NCBI RefSeq assembly: GCF_008056315.1
Contig: NZ_VRKQ01000010.1
Span: forward strand, 186,001 to 250,000
Origin: Seonamhaeicola maritimus
GTDB lineage: Bacteria > Bacteroidota > Bacteroidia > Flavobacteriales > Flavobacteriaceae
Length of the DNA: 64,000 nt
Reading direction: 5' to 3'
Below the pieces are notes generated by a model. The model did not search any database. It was given only the letters and a program-made list of their open reading frames with translations, and was not told where the DNA came from. The position numbers and the translations under genes are program-made. Positions 8,218 through 16,883 of this stretch are shown here, piece by piece. Every line of letters begins with the position of its first letter. The stretch's first letter is position 1.

Positions 8218-9046
8218 TTTTTCTTAAACTTTTTAGTGGAACATTCACGTCACACTTATTTTTTTCCAAGTCAGAGTAATAACTGTCTTGAAATAATTTC
8301 AGGTTATCCCAATTTGAAAAACTTTGATAATGTCTCGAAGATGAATAACTTTTGTCAACCTCTAATTGTCCGACTATCTCAATTTCAATTTCTGCTTTTT
8401 TATAATGTTGAGCGTAGTACCAACTTATTTTTTCTTTTGGTTTGAACTCTTTATTTATTTGTTGTTCAAGTCCAAACAAAATGTTAGCATTTTCAAAATC
8501 TTGTTCAGTCGGTTTGTCAGACTTTTTTAAATCGGTTACCGCGACCAAATTAAGTCCGAATTCCGATTCTTTTTCTGATTCAAGTACGAATGCTCCACAG
8601 AAGTCGCCATCACTTAATTTGAATATTAAACAATCTCCTTTTTGGAAAATCGCACCTCTTTTTTTCTTAACCTTTCTCTTTCGTGCAGTTTTCTTTTCGG
8701 TTGATATTTTTTCCAGAAAGTTTTCTAATACTTTTTTCCGCTTTGTCAAATCCGATTTTGAGGCGTCAAGTTCTTTCCACAATTCAATGTCCTTTTCAGA
8801 TTCCACAATGTCTTTAATTCGATTGTAGATTTTTGGGTCAAGAGCTTTACATTCCCATTGAGATTTTGCTATGGTAATCCAAAAATTATTTTGGTCTTCG
8901 TGAGAGTCAATCAGTTCTTTATTTTCTTTTAATAACTTTTCTGTTACGGAAGAAACTTCCATTCCTTGATTGTACAATTCAAAGAATTCATAATTGATGT
9001 CTTCGTAAATATCATTTGAAGAAATTCCTGTTCCCCAAGCTCCCAT
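8153..9046 (-). CDS. DUF4259-like cassette protein; C-terminus encoded by the attC-like site
   Basis: 297 residues, no signal peptide. The start MGAWGTGISSNDIYEDINYE is the hallmark of the DUF4259 group (G-x-W-G-T-G...D), which are soluble proteins of unknown function. A lysine-rich linker (about 118-132, KKTARKRKVKKKRGA) separates this from a second domain starting GDCLIFKLSDGDFCGAF, which looks like a small beta barrel. The final 20 or so codons run through the right half of site 10 before a stop is met, so the attC-like DNA supplies the C-terminus. Confidence 0.83.
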   Translation of the reverse strand: MGAWGTGISSNDIYEDINYEFFELYNQGMEVSSVTEKLLKENKELIDSHEDQNNFWITIAKSQWECKALDPKIYNRIKDIVESEKDIELWKELDASKSDLTKRKKVLENFLEKISTEKKTARKRKVKKKRGAIFQKGDCLIFKLSDGDFCGAFVLESEKESEFGLNLVAVTDLKKSDKPTEQDFENANILFGLEQQINKEFKPKEKISWYYAQHYKKAEIEIEIVGQLEVDKSYSSSRHYQSFSNWDNLKLFQDSYYSDLEKNKCDVNVPLKSLRKNTGYNNGYNSLWQRVKTKFNL

Positions 9047-9057
9047 AGGCGTTTTTC

Positions 9058-9206
9058 AATATTGGTTACAACGTTTGGGCTATGATTTCGGCGTGGAAAA
9101 ATCCGCAGGTTTTGTCCGCAGTTGAAATCATTCTTAAAAGTAAGAAAAGTTCTTTTGTTTAGCTAAAAAATAACGCTGAATTATAGCCGCTGTTACCTGC
9201 TGTTGT
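9058..9206. repeat. attC-like site 11 (GGCTAT class)
   Basis: The stem GGGCTATGATTTCGGCG faces CGCTGAATTATAGCCGC, including a compensating GGCG/CGCT change compared with site 10. The right arm is GTTACCTGCTG and its left partner in site 12 is CTGGTAAC, a looser match than usual. Confidence 0.82.
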
Positions 9207-9207
9207 T

Positions 9208-9711
9208 TTAATTTAAATCAATTAGTTTAATATGCTCTATAAGGTCGTTTGCAATCTTAAAAGTTATTATACTACCAGTAATACAAAAGTCCGATGATAT
9301 TAAGTGAATACTAACTTCATTATCACTCATATTCAAGGTCGATTTATAATAATCTCTTTTTAGATTAATTAAAGAGTCTCCTACTGAATGATTGTTAATT
9401 TGAACAGAGATATTGTTTATTTTTTTGTCCCTGATTTCTAAATCCTGTAGAAGGTTATTAGGCCAGAATTGAAAATATGAATTTTCGTAAATATAATAGA
9501 CCATATTTTCGTCATGATATTCACTCCAAATAGTTTTTATTTCTTTTGGTTTTGAAAATAAGTTCGTAACTAATTCAGGTGTTAGGTCGTAAACTTTTAT
9601 GTCGTTAAGTGTTACAGGATTTACAATCGAATGAGTTTCTGCCCATTTATTTTGTCCAATTGCCGAAATTGATATAAAAAAAATAATCAGCAGAGGTTTA
9701 AGTGAATTCAT
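9208..9711 (-). CDS. Cassette secreted protein, unknown function
   Basis: 167 residues with signal peptide MNSLKPLLIIFFISISAIGQ. The mature part contains YDLTPELVTNLFSKPKEIKT followed by alternating strands (NMVYYIYENSYFQFW, INNISVQINN). That is the layout of small periplasmic domains similar to SmpA/BamE-like folds, though without the typical sequence motif. No family is assigned. The stop falls immediately after the right arm of site 11. Confidence 0.82.
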   Translation of the reverse strand: MNSLKPLLIIFFISISAIGQNKWAETHSIVNPVTLNDIKVYDLTPELVTNLFSKPKEIKTIWSEYHDENMVYYIYENSYFQFWPNNLLQDLEIRDKKINNISVQINNHSVGDSLINLKRDYYKSTLNMSDNEVSIHLISSDFCITGSIITFKIANDLIEHIKLIDLN

Positions 9712-9723
9712 TAGTAGTTGTTG

Positions 9724-9872
9724 AAAATTGCTGGTAACGGTCTAGTATAACCGTCAGTTACGGGTTTAAAATTACTATTTTTCGATTTAGCACTGACGCT
9801 CGCAATTCTGAGTGGATTCGGACGTAGTCGAATCCGCCGTAATTGCGGTTAAACATTGTTGTATGTAGTGTG
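9724..9872. repeat. attC-like site 12 (CTAGTA class)
   Basis: Nearly the same as sites 5 and 20: GGTCTAGTATAACCGTCAGT on the left, AATTGCGGTTAAACATTG on the right, apical hairpin GGATTCGGAC/TCGAATCC. The right arm GTTGTATGTAGTG pairs with CATTACATACAAC in site 13. Confidence 0.86.
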
Positions 9873-9875
9873 TTT

Positions 9876-10259
9876 TTATTTTTTAGATTTTTCAAAACTT
9901 GAGCGTGAATTTCCGTCGGGTGTCATATCGAGATATTTTCCATTAATCCAAAAGAGTCCATTTCCGAATTTCTCAAAATCGGCACCATTTTCATTATAAC
10001 TATTCCATTCGCTTAACTCTATTTTGCAATAACCATCATTACTTCTTTTCCAAGTTCCATTTTGTTTAAGCGTTATGCTGTCCTCTTTATAAAAGTGTTC
10101 GAATGTTCCATCTTTATTTAACAATAAATAATTTTCGGCGCTTGGATTATTTTTGCAAACAAATTTTCCAGAAATCTCTTCAGGACAAGACCTTAAATTC
10201 AAACAACTATTTAAGATGAGGGATGAAATAATAAGAGAAGTAATTTTAATTTTTTTCAT
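9876..10259 (-). CDS. Small cassette lipoprotein, possible lipocalin-like
   Basis: 127 residues. The signal MKKIKITSLIISSLILNSC has lipobox LNSC. The mature domain follows a recurring pattern: ISGKFVCKNNPSAENYLLLN, DGTFEHFYKEDSITLKQNGT, then WKRSNDGYCKIELSEW. This is the 'GxW...L.L..dG.F......G.W' pattern of lipocalin-like or DUF4488-type lipoproteins. The assignment is by pattern only. Four Cys in the mature chain could form disulfides. Confidence 0.82.
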   Translation of the reverse strand: MKKIKITSLIISSLILNSCLNLRSCPEEISGKFVCKNNPSAENYLLLNKDGTFEHFYKEDSITLKQNGTWKRSNDGYCKIELSEWNSYNENGADFEKFGNGLFWINGKYLDMTPDGNSRSSFEKSKK

Positions 10260-10286
10260 TTACAATTCTAATTATAGTGTTTGAGT

Positions 10287-10500
10287 AACATTACATACAA
10301 CGGCTCTGGCTAAGGGTAGTGTGGGAGAGATAAATCAGAGATTTATCGAGAACGCACTAAGCTGAAGCCTTTTTGTTTAGTTTTTAATTTTGTTATCAAA
10401 AGCTAAATCGAAAAGGGTTTAGCGACCTAGTAAATATACACAAAACATCGGATTAGAAATCAAGCCCACATTAACTTTAGCCGTTGTTGTACACTGGCTT
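10287..10500. repeat. attC-like site 13 (long, GGCTAA class)
   Basis: 214 bp. The stem TGGCTAAGGGTAGTGTGGG faces CCCACATTAACTTTAGCCG. This is a fully compensated variant (GGCTAA/TTAGCC) that occurs only here. The central hairpin is GATAAATC/GATTTATC. The extra central sequence resembles that in site 3 (AAATATACACAAA). Confidence 0.84.
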
Positions 10501-10501
10501 T

Positions 10502-10957
10502 TTATTCAGTTTTTATCAATCTATCCAATCTTTCTTTAAGGATTGAATAGTTTTCAATTTCATTTTCTTTTTTATAGGTTCTATTACCAAATCCAAATTC
10601 CAGAATGTTCTTTAAATATTCATCTTTGTATACTTGTGTTAAATATTTCTGTACCGCTTCTGGTTTACATATAAAGATTCCAGCTAAAACGTCAGCAGGC
10701 AATTCATTTGCAGAACCTTTTGTTTTAATAAGCATTTTTAAAAAGCTATTCAATAATCCAAAATCTTTTCCATCACAAGTGATTTTTTCTAATTTCAGTA
10801 AGGCTGGGTTTAATTTTGTATCAATATATTCGTGACTATAATCAGATTTCCCATAATTATCAGTATAGTCATTCATTATCTTTAAAATCTCCTTTTTATC
10901 CTGTCCAAATACAGTTAATGATAAAGTAATTATAATAACGGTGATTAATTTTTTCAT
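10502..10957 (-). CDS. Cassette secreted protein, helical, unknown function
   Basis: The start is at MKKLITVIIITLSLTVFGQ, giving a standard signal peptide; the longer frame begins in site 14. 151 residues. The mature chain is mostly helical and contains two Cys (TCDGKDFG and FICKPEA) and the segment ADVLAGIFICKPEAVQKYLT. No family is recognised. It is probably a small periplasmic or surface protein. Confidence 0.82.
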   Translation of the reverse strand: MKKLITVIIITLSLTVFGQDKKEILKIMNDYTDNYGKSDYSHEYIDTKLNPALLKLEKITCDGKDFGLLNSFLKMLIKTKGSANELPADVLAGIFICKPEAVQKYLTQVYKDEYLKNILEFGFGNRTYKKENEIENYSILKERLDRLIKTE

Positions 10958-10968
10958 ATCATTTTTGT

Positions 10969-11116
10969 GTGCTTGTGTACAACGGTTGGTATAAGAATAG
11001 TGCGGTTTTGTGTCCGATGATTTTCCGTAGGAAAATCGTAGTGACCAAATACGCACTAGCCTTTTGATTTAGAATTAAACTTAAGCATTATTTTTATACG
11101 GTGTTGGCAATAGTTA
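10969..11116. repeat. attC-like site 14
   Basis: The stem GGTATAAGAATAGTGCGG faces AAGCATTATTTTTATACGG; the apical hairpin is GATTTTCCGTAGGAAAATC. The right half is shared with sites 4 and 17. The right arm GTTGGCAATAGTT pairs with AATTATTGCCAAC in site 15. Confidence 0.86.
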
Positions 11117-11854
11117 TTGTTTTGTCAACCATTCCTGATTTTCAATTTTATTCATTCGAGTTTTTAAGATACCTCCTCGCATTCCTATATAGATATCTTG
11201 TCCTTTAATCAAAATTGAGTTTGGATATAAATAATACCGCCAAAACCCTTCTTCAACAAGAGTTTCTATTTCAAAGTCTTTATTTACTTTTATAAGTCCC
11301 TTTGAAGTCACTATTAGAAACTCATTATCTTTTGTCAATGTGGTTGAATAGGGTGCATTTGGCAAATCAACTTTTTTCTCAACCGTCCATTTATCATACT
11401 CTTTTTTAACTTTAAGGATTTGTCCTCTAGACGTGGTCATGTGAGCTAGTCCTTCTGTAGCATAAATTTCTCCATTTATTTCAAATAGGTTTTTAATATT
11501 TCCACTTGTTATTCTTTTATGTTCTGTTCCCTTGTCATTAAACCAAAATAAACTTCCACCAAATTCTCCCACATCAAATCCTACTAGCCATCCATTTTTA
11601 ATCTTTAGGTTTACTTGCTTTCCTGATTTTGGAGTAATCTTAAACGGTAATTGAGTTCCTTTAATATTCTTATAATCATAATCTCGATATTCAACATCCC
11701 CTTTGTCATTTAAGAATATTTCATATTCATTATGAGAACGATTTAATTTTTTAGCTTCTTCTTTCGTCGGTGGATTATTAATTTTTAATTCGGTAATAGG
11801 ATTGGTATTTATTAAAAGAATTCCTAATGTTAAAATTGATAGTAGTTTTGTCAT
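11114..11854 (-). CDS. Cassette secreted protein, beta-propeller-like, unknown function
   Basis: 246 residues with a signal-like N-terminus (MTKLLSILTLGILLINTNP). The remainder alternates short strands with G-D/N turns: GWLVGFDVGEFGGSLFWFND, INGEIYATEGLAHMTTSRGQ, LVTSKGLIKVNKDFEIETLV and GQDIYIGMRGGILKTRMNK. The repeating 'x-x-I-Y-x-G...GxLxK' pattern suggests a partial beta-propeller of about four blades. No catalytic residues are evident. Confidence 0.82.
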   Translation of the reverse strand: MTKLLSILTLGILLINTNPITELKINNPPTKEEAKKLNRSHNEYEIFLNDKGDVEYRDYDYKNIKGTQLPFKITPKSGKQVNLKIKNGWLVGFDVGEFGGSLFWFNDKGTEHKRITSGNIKNLFEINGEIYATEGLAHMTTSRGQILKVKKEYDKWTVEKKVDLPNAPYSTTLTKDNEFLIVTSKGLIKVNKDFEIETLVEEGFWRYYLYPNSILIKGQDIYIGMRGGILKTRMNKIENQEWLTKQ

Positions 11855-11859
11855 TTTCT

Positions 11860-12004
11860 AATTATTGCCAACGTGTTTGTATAAGATTAGTTGCGTGTTT
11901 TAAGCACTAAAGTTAGCAAATAAATCACGGATAGAAAGTCCGCAAGGACTTTCGTACGTAAGCTAGAACTAGCAATTTATTTTATACGGTGTTGTAAAAC
12001 GTTA
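11860..12004. repeat. attC-like site 15
   Basis: The stem TTTGTATAAG faces TTTTATACGG; the apical hairpin AAAGTCCGCAAGGACTTTCG differs from the usual AAAATCC form on both arms. The right arm GTTGTAAAACGTTA pairs with TAATGTTTTACAAC in site 16. Confidence 0.86.
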
Positions 12005-12934
12005 TTTATTTTCAGTTTCTATTTTTATATGATTCAATACTCGTTTATGTATTCTGTGAATTATAAAGTCAGACCAAGTTTTCCAGTAAATTTCTGGTGT
12101 AACATCTACTTTATACCAAGTCGTTCCTTCTAATTCCGTTTTATTCTCTCCGATTTTGGTAAGTTTAAATTGACCTTTATATGACTTGAAATAACCATCT
12201 AAATGTGGTGGATGAATTTCCCAAAACGGATTAAATTCATTCATAGGAATTGGTTGTTCTTTTACGTCAAATTGTAATAAATTCGGTTCGTTCCAAGTTG
12301 TGATTGGTTCTACAAAACTACCAGTTGTAAAATTACAATATCTTATTGCTCCAATTCCAGTTCCTTTAATAGTTGCGTCTGTTGGATATGAAATTCCAGT
12401 TTTAAATATCCAGTCAGTTGGTTCGTCTATTTTGTCAAAAGTCACAACGTTTTTCCAAACATTCTCAATATTTGAGTTAACAATAACTTTCGTTCTAACA
12501 GGAATTAAGTTTTCAGGTTCATTAACATAGTCGAAACTCATAGAACTTACGCAAATGATAAGAAGTCCAATTGTTGTATTTGTCGGATTTATCCACTTTC
12601 CAGAGTTTGCTTTAAATCCTAAATAAGAGCCAAGCCAAACTAATAAAGCGATTAATGGCAAAGACATTGCAATACAAATCATTCCTTCAATTGCGAAAAT
12701 CAAAAGTCCAATTAAAACAATTCCGAGTGTTAGAAAACTTAATTTATAACTCTCTTTTTTACTTATTTCTGATAATTTTCCATTAATAAAAGGTGGAAGA
12801 AATCCAATTATGAATGGAATAACAAGAAATACAGTCCAACCATATTCTTTAAAAATTCCAATTTCTATATATCCTAAAATCGCAGATACGATTAGAGTGA
12901 TTAAAATTGAAAATAGTTTCGGATTTTTCTTCAT
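12002..12934 (-). CDS. Cassette membrane protein with C-terminal SRPBCC-like domain
   Basis: 310 residues in two parts. Residues 1-135 hold about four membrane helices (LFSILITLIVSAILGYIEIG, GWTVFLVIPFIIGFLPPFI, LSFLTLGIVLIGLLIFAIEG, LPLIALLVWLGSYLGF). From about 145 a soluble domain starts RTKVIVNSNIENVWKNVVTF. The pattern 'V..siekVW..l..f' and the later IRYCNFTTGSFVEPITTWNE, LQFDVKEQPIP and YKGQFKLTKIGENKTELEGT are typical of SRPBCC/START-type ligand-binding domains (polyketide cyclase group). It may bind a lipophilic ligand on one side of the inner membrane. Substrate unknown. Confidence 0.85.
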   Translation of the reverse strand: MKKNPKLFSILITLIVSAILGYIEIGIFKEYGWTVFLVIPFIIGFLPPFINGKLSEISKKESYKLSFLTLGIVLIGLLIFAIEGMICIAMSLPLIALLVWLGSYLGFKANSGKWINPTNTTIGLLIICVSSMSFDYVNEPENLIPVRTKVIVNSNIENVWKNVVTFDKIDEPTDWIFKTGISYPTDATIKGTGIGAIRYCNFTTGSFVEPITTWNEPNLLQFDVKEQPIPMNEFNPFWEIHPPHLDGYFKSYKGQFKLTKIGENKTELEGTTWYKVDVTPEIYWKTWSDFIIHRIHKRVLNHIKIETENK

Positions 12935-12950
12935 TTCTAGGATTTCGTTC

Positions 12951-13095
12951 TAATGTTTTACAACGGTTTGTATAAGATTAGTTGCGTGGTTTAAGCGACT
13001 AATTTAGCAAATACAAACCGAATAGAAAATCCGCGAGGATTTTCGTAAGTAAGCTTGACTTAGCAATTAATTTTATACGTTGTTGTACCCAGTTA
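12951..13095. repeat. attC-like site 16
   Basis: The stem TTTGTATAAGATTAGTTGCG faces TTAGCAATTAATTTTATACG; the apical hairpin is AAAATCCGCGAGGATTTTCG. The right arm GTTGTACCCAGTTAT pairs with ATAATTGGGTACAAC in site 17. Confidence 0.87.
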
Positions 13096-14259
13096 TTTTT
13101 TCATTTTTATTATTCGATTACTAAATAAATTTTCGTCTAAAGCTCTTATCCTGTAAAATATCTCTAAATCATTTTCAGTCAGTTTTGATAGTGTTATAAG
13201 TCTAATTGAGTTGTCATCATCGATTAACTCAATAAATTTACCTGATTTGTCTAATTTCCAGTTGCCTTTAAGTATGAATTTTTTATCAGAGACAATGGAA
13301 TCTTTAGTAAGAGTTCCTGATTTTAATAGACTGAATTTTTTATTTTCATCGAAGATAATTTCAAATTTCTCGTTTGTTAAAGTGTCTGAACCGAAAATTG
13401 GGTCAAACGGAATTGGATTATTAATTGCGTGCCAATTTCCTATCAACTTTGATTCAAGTACTGTTAATTGAGTATTATTTAAAAAATTGGTGTTTGAGAG
13501 TTTGATATTAGTCAATTTAGGTTTTTCAGTGAAATTTGAATGTTCAAATGTATTTCCGATTAATGTGTCGTTATTTGTTCTATAAAAATGGTAGACTCTT
13601 TTTTCAGGTCTAATCACATCATTATATATTAGGAAAAGATGGTTTTTATATAAATCTGTTTTCCAATTTCCCCAATTATTATATCCATAATCCTCGTTAA
13701 TTTGTATGATTCTTAATTCATTATCATTCAATAAGTGCAATTCAGTTCCGTAATTATAAGAATTAATATCTGCATTAATAGTCCAATTAGTATTCTCCAA
13801 GAAGCTTTCTTTTAATTTTTGAGAATCAGTCAAATGTGACTCATTTATTCTCTCAAAAAATATTTCTTTTGTTGATGTTTTACTAACTTTTTCTTTGAAT
13901 ACTATAAGTTTTTCAGTTACATAACCTTTAATTTTTCCTTTATCAAAAGTTATTTTTAATTTTCCTCTTTTAATTGTGTATTTACATTTTAGGTCTTTTT
14001 CTCCTATACCCTTAATTATAACATAATTATCATCCAAGAAATCTAGTAATAAGTAAGATTCGTGATAATAAAAACTTGTTTGGATTGAATCAAGTTTTAC
14101 CATTTTAATTTCTTCTCCCGATAGGTCAACAACTTCTTTGTTTTTTTGCGTTTCTTTTAGATACGAAGAAATCCAAATGTCATTGTTTGTTTGAGCAAAG
14201 GATTGTTGAGTTATCAGAAATAAAAACCCTAAAAATAAATATTGTAAAGGTCTTGTCAT
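13093..14259 (-). CDS. Cassette secreted protein, repeated lipocalin-like domains
   Basis: 388 residues from MTRPLQYLFLGFLFLITQQS, a signal peptide ending QSFAQ. Three stretches share a similar layout: an 'L..syfl.f' or 'GxW' opening, then strands carrying DN and KFxLxKSG patterns. Examples are SFYYHESYLLLDFLDDNYVI, FLENTNWTINADINSYNYGT, and LIGNWHAINNPIPFDPIFGS leading to FILKGNWKLDKSGKFIELID. The last resembles lipocalin-like domains found in Bacteroidetes lipoproteins. I infer a multi-domain periplasmic or surface protein. The start is chosen to give the signal peptide; four extra codons lie in site 17. Confidence 0.84.
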   Translation of the reverse strand: MTRPLQYLFLGFLFLITQQSFAQTNNDIWISSYLKETQKNKEVVDLSGEEIKMVKLDSIQTSFYYHESYLLLDFLDDNYVIIKGIGEKDLKCKYTIKRGKLKITFDKGKIKGYVTEKLIVFKEKVSKTSTKEIFFERINESHLTDSQKLKESFLENTNWTINADINSYNYGTELHLLNDNELRIIQINEDYGYNNWGNWKTDLYKNHLFLIYNDVIRPEKRVYHFYRTNNDTLIGNTFEHSNFTEKPKLTNIKLSNTNFLNNTQLTVLESKLIGNWHAINNPIPFDPIFGSDTLTNEKFEIIFDENKKFSLLKSGTLTKDSIVSDKKFILKGNWKLDKSGKFIELIDDDNSIRLITLSKLTENDLEIFYRIRALDENLFSNRIIKMKK

Positions 14260-14407
14260 AATTGGGTACAACGTTTATGTATATGAAATGTTGCGTGTTT
14301 GTGTGCGAGGATTTTCCGAAGGAAAATCGGAGTGACCAAACACGTACTAACCTCTTGATTTAAGATTAAACTTAAGCATTATTTTTATACGATGTTGTAA
14401 ATCGTTT
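14259..14407. repeat. attC-like site 17 (mosaic)
   Basis: The left part TTTATGTATATGAAATGTTG and the next bases match site 21. The right part (GAGTGACCAAAC to AAGCATTATTTTTATAC) matches sites 4 and 14. The switch is near the apical hairpin GATTTTCC/GGAAAATC. Confidence 0.86.
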
Positions 14408-14408
14408 T

Positions 14409-15173
14409 TTAATACTCATAAGTCAGTTCAATGTTATTGTCCGTAGGTATATAAATGGTATAATCGACTGGTGTGCTTATTCCATTTTTTATTTTTAGTA
14501 TTCTTATGATATTATTTTCATTTTCGGCAACAAAAACATTAAATTGATTGTTAACCTCCGATGCTTCGAATGTACTAAAACCACTTGACCCAGTAGTGTA
14601 TTTGGAGTCAAGAAATTGATTATAACCTATATCTAATCCAAAGGGGTACAGTGACTGAACTTCGAAAATATCTCCATCTTGTACTGGAACGAAATTATTT
14701 AAATTGATTTTTACATATGTTTTTTTAGGTAAATAGCATGTGTTGCCAATTATTGTATCACGAGAATTAATTGAATAAATTGCTTGCCCAAGAAGAGGTT
14801 GAGTCGTTGTGCCTATTAAATTGTCAGATAAAATATATTGTGAAACGTCTAAGCTAGAATCATCGTAATCTATTATAAAATATCCATCAGCTGATTCACC
14901 TAATTCACTATCTTTAATATAGAATTCTTGATGGAAGTATCCATTTTCATCCGTTTCGGTTTTCACAATGTATCTTATAGAACCTCCACCAAAAGGACCT
15001 CCAGGGATTCTATATTTTAAGGAAACTTTTACTCCTTCAATTCCGACATTATTTAGTGTAATAAACCTGCCTTGTAAAGTAGTACAGTCTGAAGTACAAA
15101 CATTGCCCGTATCATCTGTTTTAGAGCAATTATAAAAGGTTATTAATAATAAAATGATAATAGTTTTTCTCAT
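14409..15173 (-). CDS. Cassette lipoprotein with carboxypeptidase-regulatory-like domain
   Basis: 254 residues from MRKTIIILLLITFYNCSKTD; the lipobox ends YNC at residue 16. After a disulfide-type CTSDC motif comes TLQGRFITLNNVGIEGVKVS and then VKTETDENGYFHQEFYIKD. This is the layout of the carboxypeptidase-D regulatory-like Ig fold (GxVxxxxGxPLxGVxVxL...T.TDxxGxF). The rest is strand-rich without a name. It is probably surface- or periplasm-attached. The function is unknown; this fold normally serves as a structural or adhesive module. Confidence 0.84.
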   Translation of the reverse strand: MRKTIIILLLITFYNCSKTDDTGNVCTSDCTTLQGRFITLNNVGIEGVKVSLKYRIPGGPFGGGSIRYIVKTETDENGYFHQEFYIKDSELGESADGYFIIDYDDSSLDVSQYILSDNLIGTTTQPLLGQAIYSINSRDTIIGNTCYLPKKTYVKINLNNFVPVQDGDIFEVQSLYPFGLDIGYNQFLDSKYTTGSSGFSTFEASEVNNQFNVFVAENENNIIRILKIKNGISTPVDYTIYIPTDNNIELTYEY

Positions 15174-15221
15174 GGAGTAGACTTTATTCAATAGATATCG
15201 AAATTTTCAAGAGGTTGCGTC

Positions 15222-15448
15222 AAAATGTTTTACAACGTTCTAGGCTATGATTAGTTGTTGATTGGACAGTTTTGTGCCAATGGCTGTGCCGACAATCGGA
15301 CTGAGCGATGGAGGAGGCACTTTGGATGGCGAAACAAAACTGGCTTAACGTTCATAGCTTTTTATTTCTTCTTTTCTCAAATTTAGTAATTCTTTCTGTT
15401 TTAGTTCCTCTGCAACAATTAATTATAGGCATTGTTGTGGCACGTTAT
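15222..15448. repeat. attC-like site 18 (longest, 227 bp)
   Basis: The stem AGGCTATGATTAGTTGTTG faces CAACAATTAATTATAGGCA, nearly perfect. The apical part is unlike the others (CCAATGGC/GCCGACAATCGG) and less AT-rich, and a second spacer of about 70 bp follows. The right arm GTTGTGGCACGTTAT pairs with ATAATGTGCTACAAC in site 19. Confidence 0.82.
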
Positions 15449-15908
15449 TTATAATCATATTTTTTTCTCCAAATTTCTTCTCCTTTCAAAAAGTCAAGAA
15501 GGATTTCAGTCATTTCTTTCACTGTTGTAGGCGGTTTTACCAATAAAATGTGGTCATCATCTGTCACAAATCCTGAAGCTAACCCATCTTCTTCTAAACT
15601 TCCGCTTACATGTAAACTTTTGTATCCATCTCCATTTTCATCTTCCAATTGCACAATATGAAATTCATTCCAATTGATTGATTTCATTGTGTTTTTTATT
15701 ATTTCTGCTGTTGCTTTCTCTGAAATAGTTTTTGTGGAATCTCCGTAATTGTACAAAACAGAAAGTTTTAAATCTCGCTTTTTTGTCTGAGCTCAACTTT
15801 TTGAATGATAGTAGTTTTTTTAGTGACTGCTTTTTTGCTTGAATTCCAGCTAGCTAAGACAATTATTCCAATTAGCGCTAAAACTCCTAATATTATGGTG
15901 TTGAACAT
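15445..15908 (-). pseudogene. Cassette gene split by a one-base frameshift (membrane anchor plus soluble domain)
   Basis: Two abutting frames appear to be one gene. The first (stop at 15,768) encodes MFNTIILGVLALIGIIVLAS, a membrane anchor, and ends VELRQKSEI. The second, open to 15,445, reads on as RDLKLSVLYNYGDSTKTISE and ends ...LKGEEIWRKKYDYK. The frames meet at a run of six A on the coding strand (15,779-15,784). Seven A would join them into one protein of about 154 residues. The second frame has only a TTG as a possible start. The cause may be a real mutation, a sequencing error in the homopolymer, or -1 slippage on AAA. The soluble part (VQLEDENGDGYKSLHVSGSL) is not recognised. Confidence 0.7.
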
Positions 15909-15929
15909 TCTTCTCACTTGATTTTTTTT

Positions 15930-16078
15930 ATAATGTGCTACAACGTGTTTGTATAAGATTAGTTGCGTGGTTTAAGCACTAAAGTTAGCAAATAAATCAA
16001 GGATAGAAAGTCCGCGAGGACTTTCGTAAGTAGCTAGAACCAAGCAATAAATTATATACGGTGTTACCTGCTGGCTTT
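15930..16078. repeat. attC-like site 19
   Basis: The stem TTTGTATAAGATTAGTTGCG faces AAGCAATAAATTATATACGG; the apical hairpin AAAGTCCGCGAGGACTTTCG is as in site 15. The right arm GTTACCTGCTGGCTT pairs with AGCTTGCAGGTAAC in site 20 and contains the last codons of the next gene. Confidence 0.87.
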
Positions 16079-16732
16079 TATTTTTTCAAATTCCGTTTCA
16101 AATTCCGTTTTTAATTCCGTTTTAAATTTTTCAACTTCTTTTGATGAATAAGAACAACAAAATCCGTCTTGTATTTTCCAAGTTCTAAATTTATAATTTC
16201 GACCATTTGATTCAAATTCAGATTCTGTCATTCGAATAAATCCTTTTTCGGTTTCGTCAGAGTTTAAATAGATTCCAGAATCCATTTTCATATCTGTTTC
16301 CCGCAGGTTTTCATTAAAGTCAGATGAAGTTAAAAGAATTCCACTCTTTGGTATTTCTATTTTTTTATTCCAAGTCAAAGCTGATATGGACAAATCTTTC
16401 GAGTTTTCAACTCCATAAATTATTGTCACATAACTTTTGTTAAATTCCGTTGGTAAAACGAGTGTTTTAGTCCGATTGAACTTATAGTTATAAACTACCA
16501 CTACAAGTAGCAATAAAGCTAATTCAGTCAGAAATATTTTTTTGTAATTCTTAAGCCATTTTTTTAATCCAAAGTCAACAACAAACAGTAAAATTCCGAT
16601 GACAATTAATGCAATAACAGCAAAAAATCCCCAACCTAAATTTCTTTCCTTAATTACAATGAATATCGCATAAATTATAGACGATATTGATAAAATCAGA
16701 AATGGTGTTATTTTTTTTAACGTGTTGTTCAT
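16064..16732 (-). CDS. Cassette membrane protein with C-terminal soluble domain
   Basis: 222 residues. Three helices at about 10-27, 32-53 and 63-83 (ITPFLILSISSIIYAIFIVI, WGFFAVIALIVIGILLFVVD, IFLTELALLLLVVVVYNY) are followed by a soluble domain of about 135 residues (YVTIIYGVENSKDLSISALT, GIYLNSDETEKGFIRMTESE, TWKIQDGFCCSYSSKEVEKF). The last five codons (KKIKASR-stop) are encoded by the right arm of site 19. Not recognised. Confidence 0.83.
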   Translation of the reverse strand: MNNTLKKITPFLILSISSIIYAIFIVIKERNLGWGFFAVIALIVIGILLFVVDFGLKKWLKNYKKIFLTELALLLLVVVVYNYKFNRTKTLVLPTEFNKSYVTIIYGVENSKDLSISALTWNKKIEIPKSGILLTSSDFNENLRETDMKMDSGIYLNSDETEKGFIRMTESEFESNGRNYKFRTWKIQDGFCCSYSSKEVEKFKTELKTEFETEFEKIKASR

Positions 16733-16733
16733 T

Positions 16734-16882
16734 CAGCTTGCAGGTAACGGTCTAGTATAACCGTCAGTTACGGGTTAATATGCGTTAATTTTCGGTTTAG
16801 CACAGACTTTAGCAATTCCGCGTGGATTCGGACGTAGTCGAATCCGCCGTAATTGCGGTTATACATTGTTGTATGCAGTTTT
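16734..16882. repeat. attC-like site 20 (CTAGTA class)
   Basis: Very close to site 12 (GGTCTAGTATAACCGTCAGT, AATTGCGGTTATACATTG, apical GGATTCGGAC/TCGAATCC). The right arm GTTGTATGCAGTTT pairs with AAATTGCATACAAC in site 21. Confidence 0.87.
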
Positions 16883-16883
16883 T

